Origin: Asanoa ferruginea | GTDB taxonomy: Bacteria; Actinomycetota; Actinomycetes; Mycobacteriales; Micromonosporaceae | NCBI RefSeq assembly: GCF_003387075.1 | Contig: NZ_QUMQ01000001.1 | Location: 248,001-312,000 of the forward strand | Length of the DNA stretch: 64,000 nt | Direction of reading: 5' to 3' | Part shown: positions 9,329 to 19,688 of the stretch, piece by piece | Layout of the letters: each line of letters starts with the position of its first letter | How positions within the stretch are numbered: the first letter of the stretch is position 1 | Position numbers and translations under genes: made by a program | The notes under the pieces: model-generated | What the model was told of the DNA's origin: nothing | The model's database searches: none | Seen by the model: the letters and a program-made list of their open reading frames with translations, nothing else

Positions 9329-9346
9329 ATTCGGCGAACGCCGAAT
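9329..9346. promoter_or_regulatory. Perfect palindrome, probable ArsR operator
   Basis: ATTCGGCG-AA-CGCCGAAT is an 18-bp perfect inverted repeat in the 72-bp gap between the stop of the ArsR-type regulator gene and the start of the exporter ATPase gene. Position 40-57 bp upstream of the ATPase start fits an operator over the promoter. Binding by the neighbouring regulator is inference. Confidence 0.6.
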
Positions 9347-9361
9347 CATCGACTCAGCGGT

Positions 9362-10372
9362 CTAAGCCGAATGCTGGCGGCGGCTCGGGTCGTCGGCGAG
9401 CAGGTGCAGCAGCGCGGTCCCGGCCGGTTCGAGCGAGTAGAGCACCCGCCGCCCGGCCCGGCGCCGATTGACCACCCCGGCGGCGGTCAGCGCGGCGAGA
9501 TGCTCCGACACCGTGCTCGGCGCCAGCCCCAGCGTCGCGGCCAGGCCCGCGGTGGTCGAGGGACGGGAGAGCGCATCGAGTACGGCGGCCCGCCCGCGCC
9601 CGATCAGAATGGCCAGCCGGTCCGGCGCCGGTTCCGGGCGGCCCTCGGCCAGCACGGCCGCGCCCCGGGCCTGGTAGGAGACCGCGACCACCTCGGGATG
9701 GTCGGTGGAGCACATCAACGCGCCCCGGGAGAAGATCAACGGGATCAGCAGCAGCCGCTTGTCGACGGCGGAGAACGCCTGCTCCAGCGGTTTGATCAGG
9801 GTCAGCACGGGCCGTTGCCAGACCACCCGCTTGTGCAGGCCGGAGAGCAGCGCGTCGGGGCCGTCGGCGGCCAGCGCCCGGGCCCGGTGCAGCACCTCTT
9901 CGTCGAGGGCGGCCCGCATCGCCGGCCAGTGCGGCGCCATCGCCTGTGCCCAGAACGCGGCGAGCCCGTCGGCCAACTCCGCGAACGCCCGCGCGGAGTC
10001 GTCGCGGAAGGGCCGGATCCAGGCCGGCGGATCGTCGGCGTAGTAGTCGGGCAGCTGCTCCTTCACCACCCGCAGGGGCGTCGCGCAGAGGGCGTGCAAC
10101 TCCTCCTCGATCGTGGGCGCCGGACCGGGCGGGATCGGGCACAGAAAGTCGGGCGCCCGCGAACCGGACTCGCGGATCAGCCACGCCGCCCGGGCCGCGG
10201 CGGGATCGTCGCGGATCACCTCGCGGGCCCGGACCGCCCACTGCTGGTAGGGCCAGGGCACCCCGTCGGGGTTGCGGTCGAGCAGATAGAACGAGTCGAC
10301 CAGCTCCCAGAGCGGGCTGATCGCGATCCGGGTGCGGTCGAGCGTCGGCTCGTCCAACTCGATCCGGATCAC
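9362..10372 (-). CDS. ArsR-family winged-helix regulator with N-terminal DUF5937-like domain
   Basis: A 336-aa protein. The C-terminal 85 residues are an ArsR-type winged helix (AVLDALSRPSTTAGLAATLG; LAPSTVSEHLAALTAAGVV; GRRVLYSLEPAG). The N-terminal 240 residues (LVDSFYLLDRNPDGVPWPYQQWA; DDPPAWIRPFRDDSARAFAELADGLAAFW) resemble the DUF5937 sensory domain common in actinobacteria. No metal-binding Cys pattern such as CVC is present, so a metal ligand is unlikely. It lies directly upstream of the ABC exporter operon on the same strand, with a palindrome between them, which suggests control of that transporter. Confidence 0.88.
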   Translation of the reverse strand: MIRIELDEPTLDRTRIAISPLWELVDSFYLLDRNPDGVPWPYQQWAVRAREVIRDDPAAARAAWLIRESGSRAPDFLCPIPPGPAPTIEEELHALCATPLRVVKEQLPDYYADDPPAWIRPFRDDSARAFAELADGLAAFWAQAMAPHWPAMRAALDEEVLHRARALAADGPDALLSGLHKRVVWQRPVLTLIKPLEQAFSAVDKRLLLIPLIFSRGALMCSTDHPEVVAVSYQARGAAVLAEGRPEPAPDRLAILIGRGRAAVLDALSRPSTTAGLAATLGLAPSTVSEHLAALTAAGVVNRRRAGRRVLYSLEPAGTALLHLLADDPSRRQHSA

Positions 10373-10424
10373 GGCCCGAGAATAAGTCGCGCGCGCCTGT
10401 TGTTGGCAGTCAGGTAGCCTTATG

Positions 10425-10623
10425 TGCCATAGGCGACGATCCGGCTATCACCGGTGAGCCTCCGGAAGAACGGATCTTCGGATCTCAGTAGAACCGGACG
10501 GGTCGGCCCGTTACAGCCGGCCAACGAGCGGGTGGTCGTTCTTTGATCACCAAGCGGGGTGGTACCGCGGCCCGGAAGGGTCGTCCTCGCAGTCCACGAC
10601 GTGTGTGAGCTGTTCGAGGAGAT
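10425..10623 (+). promoter_or_regulatory. Translational T-box riboswitch (isoleucine) upstream of ileS
   Basis: The leader carries the T-box core GCGGGGTGGTACCGCGG at 10554-10570. Its TGGT (10560-10563) can pair with the ACCA end of uncharged tRNA-Ile. The specifier is probably ATC at 10447-10449 in the CTATCACCGGTGAG region, consistent with the ultrashort stem I described for actinobacterial ileS T-boxes. Downstream, TCCTCG (10582-10587) is complementary to CGAGGA (10615-10620), which includes the ribosome-binding site of ileS. This is the expected sequestrator helix of a translation-controlling class. When tRNA-Ile is uncharged the site should open and ileS be translated. Confidence 0.92.
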
Positions 10624-10632
10624 TGACCACCG

Positions 10633-13600
10633 ATGGCCTATCCCAAGCACGAGAGCAAGCCGGGCGTCCCGGCGAGCCCCGACCTGCCCGCGGTCGAGCG
10701 GCGTGTGCTGGATCACTGGACGGCCGACAAGACCTTCGAGGCCTCGATCGAGCTGCGTGACGCCGGGGTGAACGGGGACAACGAGTTCGTCTTTTACGAC
10801 GGCCCGCCCTTCGCCAACGGCCTCCCCCACTACGGCCACCTCTTCACCGGCTACGTGAAAGACGTCGTCCCCCGCTACCAGACCATGCGCGGCAAGCGCG
10901 TGGAGCGCCGGTTCGGGTGGGACACGCACGGGCTGCCGGCCGAGGTGGTCGCCGAGAAGCAGCTCGGCATCACCACCAAGGCCGAGATCGTCGACCTCGG
11001 CGTGGAGCGGTTCAACGACGTCTGCCGCACCTCGGTCCTGCAATACACCCAGGATTGGGAGCGCTACGTCACCCGCCAGGCCCGCTGGGTCGACTTCACC
11101 AACGACTACAAGACGCTCGACCTGTCCTACATGGAGAGTGTCATGTGGGCGTTCAAGAGCCTGCATGACAAGGGCCTGGTGTACGAGGGCTTCAAGGTGC
11201 TGGCCTACTGCTGGCGCTGTGAGACCCCGCTGTCCAACACCGAGACCCGGATGGACGACGTCTACCGCGACCGGCACGACCCGTCGCTGACCGTCTGGTT
11301 CACCCTCGACAGCGGCGAGAAGCTGGCCGTCTGGACCACCACGCCGTGGACGCTGCCGTCCAACCTCGCGGTGGCGGTCGGCCCCGACATCGAATACGCC
11401 GAGTTGACCGACGACGCCGGCCAGGTCTACCTGGTGGGTGCCGCCCGCACCGACTACTACGCCAAGGAGTTGGAGGGGTTCACCCGCACCGGCACCCGGC
11501 GCGGTGCCGACCTGGTGGGCAAGCGCTACACGCCGCTGTTCGACTTCCTGGTCGATCGGGCCGGGCCCAACGCCTACCAGGTGCTGGGTGGCGATTTTGT
11601 CACGACCGAAGACGGCACCGGGGCCGTGCACATGGCGCCGGCGTTCGGTGAGGAAGACCAGAACGCCTGCAACGCGGCGGGCATCCCGACCATCGTGACG
11701 GTCGACGACCACACCCGGTTCACGGCGCTCGTTCCCCCTTACGAGGGACTTCAGGTCTTCGAGGCCAACAAGCCGGTGACCCGCGACCTCAAGGAACGCG
11801 GCGTGGTGGTGCGGCAGGAGACCTACACGCACTCCTACCCGCACTGCTGGCGCTGCGACACCCCGCTGGTCTACAAGGCGGTGTCGTCGTGGTTCGTGCA
11901 GGTGACCAAGTTCAAGGACCGGATGGTCGAGCTCAACCAGCAGATCGACTGGACGCCGGGGCACGTCAAGGACGGCTCGTTCGGCAAGTGGCTGGCCAAC
12001 GCCCGCGACTGGTCGATCAGCCGCAACCGGTTCTGGGGCTCGCCGATCCCGGTGTGGAAGTCCGACGACCCCAACTACCCGCGGCTCGACGTCTACGGCT
12101 CGCTCGAAGACCTCGAGCGTGACTTCGGCGTGCAGGTCACCGACCTGCACCGGCCCTTCGTCGACGACCTGACCCGGCCCAACCCCGACGACCCGACGGG
12201 CAAGTCGACGATGCGTCGCGTCCCCGAGGTGCTCGACTGTTGGTTCGAATCGGGTTCGATGCCGTTCGCCCAGGTGCACTACCCGTTCGAGAACGCCGAC
12301 TGGTTCGAGCACCACTATCCGGGCGACTTCATCGTCGAATACATCGGACAGACGCGCGGCTGGTTCTACACCATGCACGTGCTGGCGACCGCGCTGTTCG
12401 ACCGGCCGGCGTTCCGCACCTGCGTGAGCCACGGCATCCTGCAGGGCTCCGACGGCCGCAAGATGAGCAAGACGCTGCAGAACTATCCCGACGTCTACCA
12501 GGTGTTCGACGACTACGGCTCCGACGCGATGCGTTGGATGCTGATGTCGTCACCCGTGCTGCGCGGCGGCGACATGCCGGTCACCGAGCCGGCGATCCGC
12601 GACACCGTGCGGCAGGTGCTGCTTCCACTGTGGAACGTCTGGTACTTCTTCTCGCTCTACGCCAACGCCGACGGCTACGAGGCGGTGCGCCGGGTCGACT
12701 CGACACACCTGCTCGACCGTTATGTGCTGGCCAAGACCGGCGAGTTGGTGTCGACGGTGACCCGGCAGATGGACGCCTACGACATCTCCGGCGCCTGCGT
12801 GACCGTGCGGACCTTCCTCGACGCGCTGACCAACTGGTATGTGCGCCGGTCCCGTGACCGGTTCTGGGCCGGCGACCGCGACGCGTTCGACACGCTCTAC
12901 ACGGTGCTGGAGACGCTGACCCGGGTGATGGCGCCGCTGGCTCCGCTGACCGCCGAGGAGGTGTGGCGCGGGCTGACCGGCGAGCGCTCGGTGCACCTGA
13001 CCGACTGGCCGGCTGCCGACGAGTTCCCGGCCGACCACGACCTGGTGGCCGCCATGGACGCGGTCCGCGACCTGGTCTCGGCGGCGCTGTCGGTGCGCAA
13101 GGCCAAGGGCCTGCGGGTCCGGCTGCCGCTGCCGTCACTCACGGTGGCGTCGCCGGGTGCGGCCGCGCTGCGGCCGTTCGCCGACCTGGTCACCGACGAG
13201 GTCAACGTCAAGTCGGTCGAGTTCACCGACGACGTGGCGGCCTACTGCGAGCGGGTGCTCACGGTGGTGCCGCGGGCGCTCGGCCCGCGGATCGGCGGTG
13301 CCGTGCAGCAGGTGATCAAGGCGGTCAAGGCCGGCGAGTGGTCGCTGGTCGAGGGCCAGCCGGTCGCCGCCGGTGTCACCCTCCAGGAGGGTGAATACGA
13401 CCTGAAGCTGGTCGCCGCCGACGCGGCCAACTCGTCGGCCCTGCCCAACGGCGAGGGCGTGGTCGTGCTCGACAGCGCGGTGACGCCGGAACTGGCGGCC
13501 GAGGGCGTGGCCCGCGACGTGGTCCGGGTCGTGCAGCAGGCCCGCCGCGACGCCGACCTCGACGTCTCCGACCGGATCCGGGTCGATCTCAACGGATCGT

Positions 13601-13749
13601 CGTCGGTCCGTGAGGCGGTCGAGACGTTCGGCGACTTCGTCGCCCGCGAAGTGCTGGCCGACTCGATCACATTCAGCGCGGCCGCCACCGGGTTCGCCGG
13701 TGAGGTCGGCGACGGGGAAACCGTTCGGGTGACAGTGGTGCGTAGTTAG
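10633..13749 (+). CDS. ileS: Isoleucine-tRNA ligase, long eukaryote-like type
   Basis: A 1038-aa class I synthetase charging tRNA-Ile. The ATP-binding HIGH motif appears as HYGH at residues 66-69 in [16 protein letters not shown], the second motif is KMSKT at 610-614, and [11 protein letters not shown] marks the editing CP1 domain. Two Cys pairs are seen in [12 protein letters not shown] and [10 protein letters not shown]. Length and motifs place it in the IleRS2/eukaryote-like clade found in mycobacteria and many actinobacteria, a clade known for low mupirocin sensitivity. It is controlled by the T-box leader just upstream; the ribosome-binding site GAGGAGA lies at 10616-10622. Confidence 0.97.
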   Translation: MAYPKHESKPGVPASPDLPAVERRVLDHWTADKTFEASIELRDAGVNGDNEFVFYDGPPFANGLPHYGHLFTGYVKDVVPRYQTMRGKRVERRFGWDTHGLPAEVVAEKQLGITTKAEIVDLGVERFNDVCRTSVLQYTQDWERYVTRQARWVDFTNDYKTLDLSYMESVMWAFKSLHDKGLVYEGFKVLAYCWRCETPLSNTETRMDDVYRDRHDPSLTVWFTLDSGEKLAVWTTTPWTLPSNLAVAVGPDIEYAELTDDAGQVYLVGAARTDYYAKELEGFTRTGTRRGADLVGKRYTPLFDFLVDRAGPNAYQVLGGDFVTTEDGTGAVHMAPAFGEEDQNACNAAGIPTIVTVDDHTRFTALVPPYEGLQVFEANKPVTRDLKERGVVVRQETYTHSYPHCWRCDTPLVYKAVSSWFVQVTKFKDRMVELNQQIDWTPGHVKDGSFGKWLANARDWSISRNRFWGSPIPVWKSDDPNYPRLDVYGSLEDLERDFGVQVTDLHRPFVDDLTRPNPDDPTGKSTMRRVPEVLDCWFESGSMPFAQVHYPFENADWFEHHYPGDFIVEYIGQTRGWFYTMHVLATALFDRPAFRTCVSHGILQGSDGRKMSKTLQNYPDVYQVFDDYGSDAMRWMLMSSPVLRGGDMPVTEPAIRDTVRQVLLPLWNVWYFFSLYANADGYEAVRRVDSTHLLDRYVLAKTGELVSTVTRQMDAYDISGACVTVRTFLDALTNWYVRRSRDRFWAGDRDAFDTLYTVLETLTRVMAPLAPLTAEEVWRGLTGERSVHLTDWPAADEFPADHDLVAAMDAVRDLVSAALSVRKAKGLRVRLPLPSLTVASPGAAALRPFADLVTDEVNVKSVEFTDDVAAYCERVLTVVPRALGPRIGGAVQQVIKAVKAGEWSLVEGQPVAAGVTLQEGEYDLKLVAADAANSSALPNGEGVVVLDSAVTPELAAEGVARDVVRVVQQARRDADLDVSDRIRVDLNGSSSVREAVETFGDFVAREVLADSITFSAAATGFAGEVGDGETVRVTVVRS

Positions 13750-13827
13750 CGCCTGTTCGTCCACTCGCGGGCGCGGGCGGCGTCGGTTACGGTGACACCG
13801 CCCACGCCCGCGAGATCCGGAGGACCC

Positions 13828-14514
13828 GTGCCGCTGCTCTACACAATCGGCCAGCTCACCATCGGCGTGAGCATGCGGTGGGGTTGGGCGCCGAAGGTCG
13901 AGGGGCTGGAGAATGTGCCCCCGCGCGGTGGCGCGATCCTCGCGGGCAACCACCTCTCGGTGGCCGACGAGCTCTTCCTGGGTTCGGTCATCCCGCGGCA
14001 CATCGCGTTCTGGGCGAAAGCGGAATATTTCAGCGGCACCGGCTTCCGTGGCTGGTTCACCCGCTCGGTGATGAACGGCATCGGCGCGATCCGGGTCGAA
14101 CGCGCCGGCGGGCGCGCGGCCCTGACCGCCTTCGACGGTGCGATCCCGGTGCTGAAGTCCGGCGACCTCGTCGCGATCTACCCGGAGGGCACCCGGTCGC
14201 CGGACGGGCGCCTCTACCGCGGCCGCACGGGCGTGGCCCGCTTGGCCCTGGCCGCCGGCGTGCCGATCATCCCGGTCGGTTTCATCGGCACCGACGAACT
14301 CCAGCCGATCGGCCATCGCGTGCCCCGCTTCAAGCGCGGCACGGCCACGGTCAAGTTCGGCAAGCCGATCGAGGTCATCGGCCGCGGCACCGACAGCTCC
14401 TCGTTGCGCCAGGTCACCGACGAGGTGATGGCCGCGATCCAGGAGCTCACGGGCCAGGAATACGTCCCGAAATACGCCCCTATGCTCCGCGTCGGCACAC
14501 CGCAGGCGGAGTAG
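13828..14514 (+). CDS. 1-acyl-sn-glycerol-3-phosphate acyltransferase family protein
   Basis: A 228-aa PlsC-like acyltransferase of phospholipid synthesis, probably membrane associated. The catalytic HX4D motif is H42-LSVA-D47; motif III is YPEGTRSPDG, and VPIIPVGFIGTDEL corresponds to motif IV. I chose GTG 13828 because GGAGG at 13819-13823 lies just upstream; an in-frame start at 13792 has no ribosome-binding site and adds an atypical proline-rich leader. Separated by 78 bp from ileS, so it may be transcribed with it or alone. Confidence 0.88.
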   Translation: MPLLYTIGQLTIGVSMRWGWAPKVEGLENVPPRGGAILAGNHLSVADELFLGSVIPRHIAFWAKAEYFSGTGFRGWFTRSVMNGIGAIRVERAGGRAALTAFDGAIPVLKSGDLVAIYPEGTRSPDGRLYRGRTGVARLALAAGVPIIPVGFIGTDELQPIGHRVPRFKRGTATVKFGKPIEVIGRGTDSSSLRQVTDEVMAAIQELTGQEYVPKYAPMLRVGTPQAE

Positions 14515-14543
14515 CCGCGCTGGGTGCCGATCTCGGTCCGAAA

Positions 14544-15671
<1,128 letters not shown>

Positions 15672-15680
15672 ACACCCACG

Positions 15681-15712
15681 GGTGGCGCGGCGGCGTTGGC
15701 CGCCGCGCCACC
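15681..15712. terminator. Strong hairpin between convergent genes
   Basis: A perfect 14-bp stem (15681-15694 with 15699-15712) closes over a GTTG loop. It sits exactly between the xylanase stop and the stop of the convergent phosphotransferase gene, so it can act as a bidirectional terminator. There is no T-tract, as is common in GC-rich actinobacteria. Confidence 0.75.
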
Positions 15713-15715
15713 GCG

Positions 15716-18304
15716 TCAGTCGGGCAGGATCTCGACATACCCCGCTGTTCCGTGTACGCGGATCCGCTGCCCGTCCCGGATCCGCCGGGTGGCCCGGTCG
15801 ACGCCGACGACGGCCGGCAGTCCGTATTCGCGGGCGATCACCGCGCCGTGCGTCATCTGACCGCCCACCTCCGTCACCAGGCCGGCCACCGCGACGAACA
15901 GCGGCGACCAACTGGGATCGGTGTGGGCCGTGACCAGAATGTCGCCGGGCTCGAGCTCGGCCTCCGCCATGTCGAGGATCACGCGGGCCCGGCCCTCGAC
16001 GGTCCCGACGGAAACCGGCAGACCGATCAGAGCATCAGTGGGTACGTCGTCGCGCCGGTAGGCACCGTTGATGGCCTCGCCGTCGGAGGTCAGCACCCGG
16101 GGCGGGGTCAACGCCTGGTGTGCCCGGAACGCCTCTTCGCGCCGCTGGATGAGCTCCGGGTCGGCCTCGTTCGCACGGGCGACGGCGTGCAGGTCCTGGA
16201 ACGTCAGGTAGAAGATGTCTTCCCGCTCGGCCAGGACACCGGCCCGCACGAGGCGCTCGGCCTCGGCCAGCAGGGCCTGCTTGTAGACGAAGTAGCGGCT
16301 GACGATGACGTACTTCGGGTATTCCCGGTAGCCGATGAAGATCCGTACCCGATCGATCATCCGCTTGGTCTCGTCGGCTTTCCGCTCACCGTCCGGAAGC
16401 GCCCGCAGCCGCGACAGCACGTCGTGTTCCTTCTGCCGCGCCTCCTGCCGCCCCCGCTCGAAGCGTTGCCGTGCGGCGCCCGGCTCGAAAAGCCTGACGT
16501 TGTCGAGGATCAGCGGCACCAGCGTGGCCGGACGTTCGCTCCAGCGCGGCCGGGTGATGTCGATCTCGCCGACGCAGCGCATCCCGTAGCGGTCGAGGTA
16601 GGCCGTGATGGCGTCGCGCGCCTCGGTGCCGCCCGCGAGCTTCGGCAGGGCGTCCAGGAAGGACTCGTCGACGCCGCCGCGCAGGAACGCCAGCACCTCC
16701 GGATGCGGCCGGATCACGTCGGCGACGTCGAGCAGCGCCAGCCCCATCTCCGAGGTGATGTTGCCGGGTGCCGAGAGCGTGAGCGTGTCGGCCGCGTTCT
16801 TCTCGCCCAGCCACTCCAGGAGGTGGTCGTTGAGCCACCAGGTGGCCTCGTGGCTCGCCATGATCGCCTGCATGCTCAGCGGATCGCCGAGCACCCGCTT
16901 GTGCTCCTGGAAGGCCTCGAGCAGGAAGTCGAACAGCGCCGGCCCGGTCACCGCCGCGATGTCGCGCTTCAGGGCGGCGACGGACGCCTCGCCGCGCTCG
17001 ACCAGCGTGGTGACGATGGCCGGATCGTTGTCGATCGCCGCGGGTGCGCCGCCGACCGGCGGGCCGCCCTGGCCGGTGTCGGGGAGCGTCGGAACGAAGT
17101 CGCCGCCGTCGAGGACGGTCTCGAGCGCGTCTTTCATCAGCGGATCGGCCCGGCCCGCGAGCTCCAGGAATGCCGCGCGGCCGGCCGGCGAGGTCAGCCG
17201 CATGGTGGCGTCGACCCACAGGCGCCCGCCGGCCTCCAGCATCGGGGCCATGGCCGTGAGCTGCCACATCGAGAAGCCGAGCGGCTTCATCGCGTCGGTC
17301 ATCATCTGCTGGTGGCCGACGGAGAGGTAGACGTGGTTGGCGTCGTCGTCGCGGTGCGGGACCGGGAACAGCGTGGTGATCGGCCGGCTCTGCACGATCT
17401 CGAAACCGTCGTCGACCAGGCACCATTCGATGTCCTGTGGGCGACCGAAGTGCGCCTCGATCCGCCGGCCGAGCTCCACGAGCCGCACGACCTGCGCATC
17501 CGTTAGCGCCGGCTGCTCGCCCTGCCGCGGGTCGATCGCCACTTCCTCGGTGCCGCCGGCCGGCAGCGCCTGAATGGCGAGGTGCTTGGTGCCGATCACC
17601 TTGTCGACGACCTCGCCGTCGCGGACTTTGAAGACGTCGGGGTTCACCAGGCCCGAGACCAGCGCCTCGCCAAGACCGAAGCTGGCGTCGACGGCGGCGA
17701 CCTTACGGTTGCCCGTGACCGGGTCGGCGGTGAACAGGATGCCGGACGCCTGCGGGAAGACCATCCGCTGCACGACCACGGCCATGCTGACCTTCCGATG
17801 GTCGAAGCCGTTCCGCACGCGGTAGGTCACCGCCCGCTCGGTGAACAGCGACGCCCAGCACCGGCTGACGTGCTGGAGGACGGCGGCCGGTCCGACGACG
17901 TTGAGGTAGGTATCCTGCTGGCCGGCGAAGGAGGCCGTCGGCAGGTCCTCTGCCGTGGCGCTGGACCGGACGGCGTAGGCCTCTGTGGCGCCGATTTTGC
18001 TTCTGACCGCCGTCGCCAGGTCGGCGGGGATGGCGACGCCTTCGATCGTGCGGCGGAGCTCGGCGCTTCGGGCCCGGATCTCCTCCTGCGCATCCGGCTT
18101 CACGCGCGACAGCCGATCGAGCTGATCGTTGATCGTCGGTGCTTCGGACAGGATCTGGCGGAAGGCGTCCGTCGGCACGCAGAAGCCGGCCGGCACCGCG
18201 ATGCCGTCGATCCGCGACAGCTCACCCAGGTGCGCGCCCTTGCCCCCGGCGACCGCGACCCGCGTGTCGTCGACCTCTCGCAGATCCAACAACCACTCGC
18301 CCAC
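15716..18304 (-). CDS. rph: Rifamycin-inactivating phosphotransferase
   Basis: An 862-aa, three-domain dikinase-like enzyme. Residues 1 to about 315 are the PPDK/PEP-synthase ATP-grasp domain (GGKGAHLGELSRI; YAVRSSATAEDLPTASFAGQQ). The middle 430 residues form the substrate-binding domain. The C-terminal swivel domain carries the phospho-histidine H819 in GGQMTHGAVIAREYGLP. Genuine PEP synthases have a TCHAAI-type motif here; THGA, the length (Listeria RPH is 868 aa with its His at 825) and domain order indicate rifampin phosphotransferase. Known members move the beta-phosphate of ATP to the rifamycin C21 hydroxyl. GTG start at 18304. A RAE-type inverted repeat upstream supports the call independently. 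Confidence 0.92.
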   Translation of the reverse strand: MGEWLLDLREVDDTRVAVAGGKGAHLGELSRIDGIAVPAGFCVPTDAFRQILSEAPTINDQLDRLSRVKPDAQEEIRARSAELRRTIEGVAIPADLATAVRSKIGATEAYAVRSSATAEDLPTASFAGQQDTYLNVVGPAAVLQHVSRCWASLFTERAVTYRVRNGFDHRKVSMAVVVQRMVFPQASGILFTADPVTGNRKVAAVDASFGLGEALVSGLVNPDVFKVRDGEVVDKVIGTKHLAIQALPAGGTEEVAIDPRQGEQPALTDAQVVRLVELGRRIEAHFGRPQDIEWCLVDDGFEIVQSRPITTLFPVPHRDDDANHVYLSVGHQQMMTDAMKPLGFSMWQLTAMAPMLEAGGRLWVDATMRLTSPAGRAAFLELAGRADPLMKDALETVLDGGDFVPTLPDTGQGGPPVGGAPAAIDNDPAIVTTLVERGEASVAALKRDIAAVTGPALFDFLLEAFQEHKRVLGDPLSMQAIMASHEATWWLNDHLLEWLGEKNAADTLTLSAPGNITSEMGLALLDVADVIRPHPEVLAFLRGGVDESFLDALPKLAGGTEARDAITAYLDRYGMRCVGEIDITRPRWSERPATLVPLILDNVRLFEPGAARQRFERGRQEARQKEHDVLSRLRALPDGERKADETKRMIDRVRIFIGYREYPKYVIVSRYFVYKQALLAEAERLVRAGVLAEREDIFYLTFQDLHAVARANEADPELIQRREEAFRAHQALTPPRVLTSDGEAINGAYRRDDVPTDALIGLPVSVGTVEGRARVILDMAEAELEPGDILVTAHTDPSWSPLFVAVAGLVTEVGGQMTHGAVIAREYGLPAVVGVDRATRRIRDGQRIRVHGTAGYVEILPD

Positions 18305-18363
18305 GTCGTTGCCCCCATTTCCGCAGCTCGTAGCCCTCGGCCGACGATTCTGCGCCGCGACCC

Positions 18364-18382
18364 GGGTCTTGCCGCAAGCCCC
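18364..18382 (-). promoter_or_regulatory. Rifamycin-associated element (RAE) upstream of rph
   Basis: On the minus strand the site reads GGGGCTTGCGGCAAGACCC, a 19-bp inverted repeat 60 bp upstream of the rph GTG. As I recall it, the published RAE consensus is GGGGCTTGCGGCAAGGCCC, differing at one base. RAEs precede rph and other rifamycin-inducible genes in actinobacteria and are needed for induction by rifamycins. The minus-strand TATAGC at 18390-18395 just upstream could belong to a promoter but is not certain. Confidence 0.85.
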
Positions 18383-18390
18383 CCGGTCCG

Positions 18391-18603
18391 CTATACGTTA
18401 GAAGTGGCGGGAGGTCGGTGTGCGTCATCCCAGACCACCGCCTGGGCCACGATGACGCGCTCGCCGTTGAAGGTCACGGCCGGGCCGAGGTGCAGCCGAT
18501 AGCCGAGGTCCAGCGCTTCGCTGACCCGCCGGCAGAACTTCTCGTCATCCGGTCCGGTCAGCACGCGATACCGCGGCAGCCCATCCGGTGGTTGATCTGT
18601 CAT
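18391..18603 (-). CDS. Small DUF1737-type protein
   Basis: A 70-aa soluble protein (PRYRVLTGPDDEKFCRRVSEALDLGYRLHLGPAVTFNGE) of the DUF1737 family, whose function is not known. The ATG at 18603 overlaps the stop of the lipoprotein gene as ATGA, so it is translationally coupled to it. Its 3-prime end lies only 8 bp from the RAE, so the operon may read towards rph; rph also has its own control element. Confidence 0.8.
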   Translation of the reverse strand: MTDQPPDGLPRYRVLTGPDDEKFCRRVSEALDLGYRLHLGPAVTFNGERVIVAQAVVWDDAHRPPATSNV

Positions 18604-19346
18604 GGTCCGACCGTAGCCGGCGGCACCGGTGCGGTGACCGCGTCGAAGTCGGTGAACCTGGTCTCCAGGCGGTGGTCGGGCACGTCCATGACGAGAGTGG
18701 TGATCCGGCCGGTGAGGTCGAGCGTCACGGTCAGCGGCACCGCCCTGGCCCGCTCGCCCAACGTGGCGACAAAGGACTCGTCGAGCAACCCGACGAGCGG
18801 GTGTGCCGCGATGTCGATCGTGCCCGCATACGTCTGCGGCGCGGTCTGGTGCAGCCCGGTGACGCCGGTGAAGAGGTCGGTGCTGACGAGGAACGCACCA
18901 CCGGCGACCTGCCGGAACGGCTCCTGCGCGAGCATCTCGGGCGGCAGCACCTTCCACTGCGTGACGCCTTCGGTGCTGGCCGGCACACCGTCGACCGGGG
19001 CCATGATCAGGTCGATCCGGCCCCAGCCCCGGTCACCGATGCGGACGAACTGCGTGACGGAGGTGCCGGCATCCTCCATCGTGATCGCCATCTTCATGGT
19101 GGTGGACTCCGACGGGCGGTGGACCACCCCGTCGATGACGCTCGCCCCATCGTCGCTGGTGTTCCGGAAAGCGAAACTGGTCTGCTCCATCGTCTCGACC
19201 GCGGCGCGCACCCGGTCCGTGGCCTGCTCGGCCGACTCCGCCGCCGACCCGGCGCCGCCGCGCGTGCGGTCGGCCGGCTCCGGGCCGGCGTCGCCGCACC
19301 CCGCGAGGCTGAGCAGGACGATGGTGAGACCCACAACGCGCCGCAT
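18600..19346 (-). CDS. LppX/LprAFG-type lipoprotein
   Basis: A 248-aa secreted lipoprotein: signal peptide MRRVVGLTIVLLSLAGCGD with a lipobox LAGC, then a domain with the LppX_LprAFG pattern (DRVRAAVETMEQTSFAFRNTS; FLVSTDLFTGVTGLHQT; LTVTLDLTGRITTLVMDVPD). Family members carry lipids or lipoglycans across the periplasm in mycobacteria; in other actinobacteria their ligands are mostly unknown. I chose the ATG at 19346, with GGGGG upstream, over one 30 bp earlier that would add ten residues before the signal peptide. Coupled to the DUF1737 gene. Confidence 0.85.
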   Translation of the reverse strand: MRRVVGLTIVLLSLAGCGDAGPEPADRTRGGAGSAAESAEQATDRVRAAVETMEQTSFAFRNTSDDGASVIDGVVHRPSESTTMKMAITMEDAGTSVTQFVRIGDRGWGRIDLIMAPVDGVPASTEGVTQWKVLPPEMLAQEPFRQVAGGAFLVSTDLFTGVTGLHQTAPQTYAGTIDIAAHPLVGLLDESFVATLGERARAVPLTVTLDLTGRITTLVMDVPDHRLETRFTDFDAVTAPVPPATVGP

Positions 19347-19379
19347 GCCGACCCCCGTGTCGTTTGGCTCCCTCAAGAT

Positions 19380-19688
19380 CTAATCAGGCAGCGGCCGGCG
19401 CCAGGGCCAGGGGTTGTTTCGCCACGTGCGCGAGTGGATCAGGCCGACGGCGAGCACGCCGAGGGCCACCGCGGACCAGCCGGCCGCCGGGTGCCTCGGC
19501 AGGTGCGCGAAATGCCCGAAGACGGCGGCCACGACCAGCATGAACCAGCCGACGAGCACGTTGCCCGCCGCCGAGTCGGCGAACGGGCCCGGATTGCGGC
19601 CGTCACCGGTGCTGCCGGCGACGAAGTAGGGCAGGCCGTTGCCGCCCCAGAAACCGGCCAGGAACCCGAACACGATCGTGGTCACCAT
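19380..19688 (-). CDS. Small membrane protein in a TetR operon
   Basis: A 102-aa protein with about three hydrophobic segments (TIVFGFLAGFWGGNGLPYFV; VLVGWFMLVVAAVFGHF; GWSAVALGVLAVGLIHS). Its start overlaps the TetR stop (TGATG), so it is very likely the cargo that the TetR repressor controls. Family unknown to me; small multi-pass proteins in such pairs are often exporters or membrane-stress proteins, but nothing in this sequence proves that. Confidence 0.78.
   Translation of the reverse strand: MVTTIVFGFLAGFWGGNGLPYFVAGSTGDGRNPGPFADSAAGNVLVGWFMLVVAAVFGHFAHLPRHPAAGWSAVALGVLAVGLIHSRTWRNNPWPWRRPLPD

Noticed and set aside
10420-12432. A 670-codon open frame antisense to ileS
   Set aside because: It comes from third-position GC bias on the opposite strand; ileS is unambiguous.
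15716-18304. Annotation as phosphoenolpyruvate synthase
   Set aside because: The active-site context is THGA rather than TCHAAI, the domain order is ATP-grasp, substrate, His, and a RAE lies upstream. All favour rifamycin phosphotransferase.
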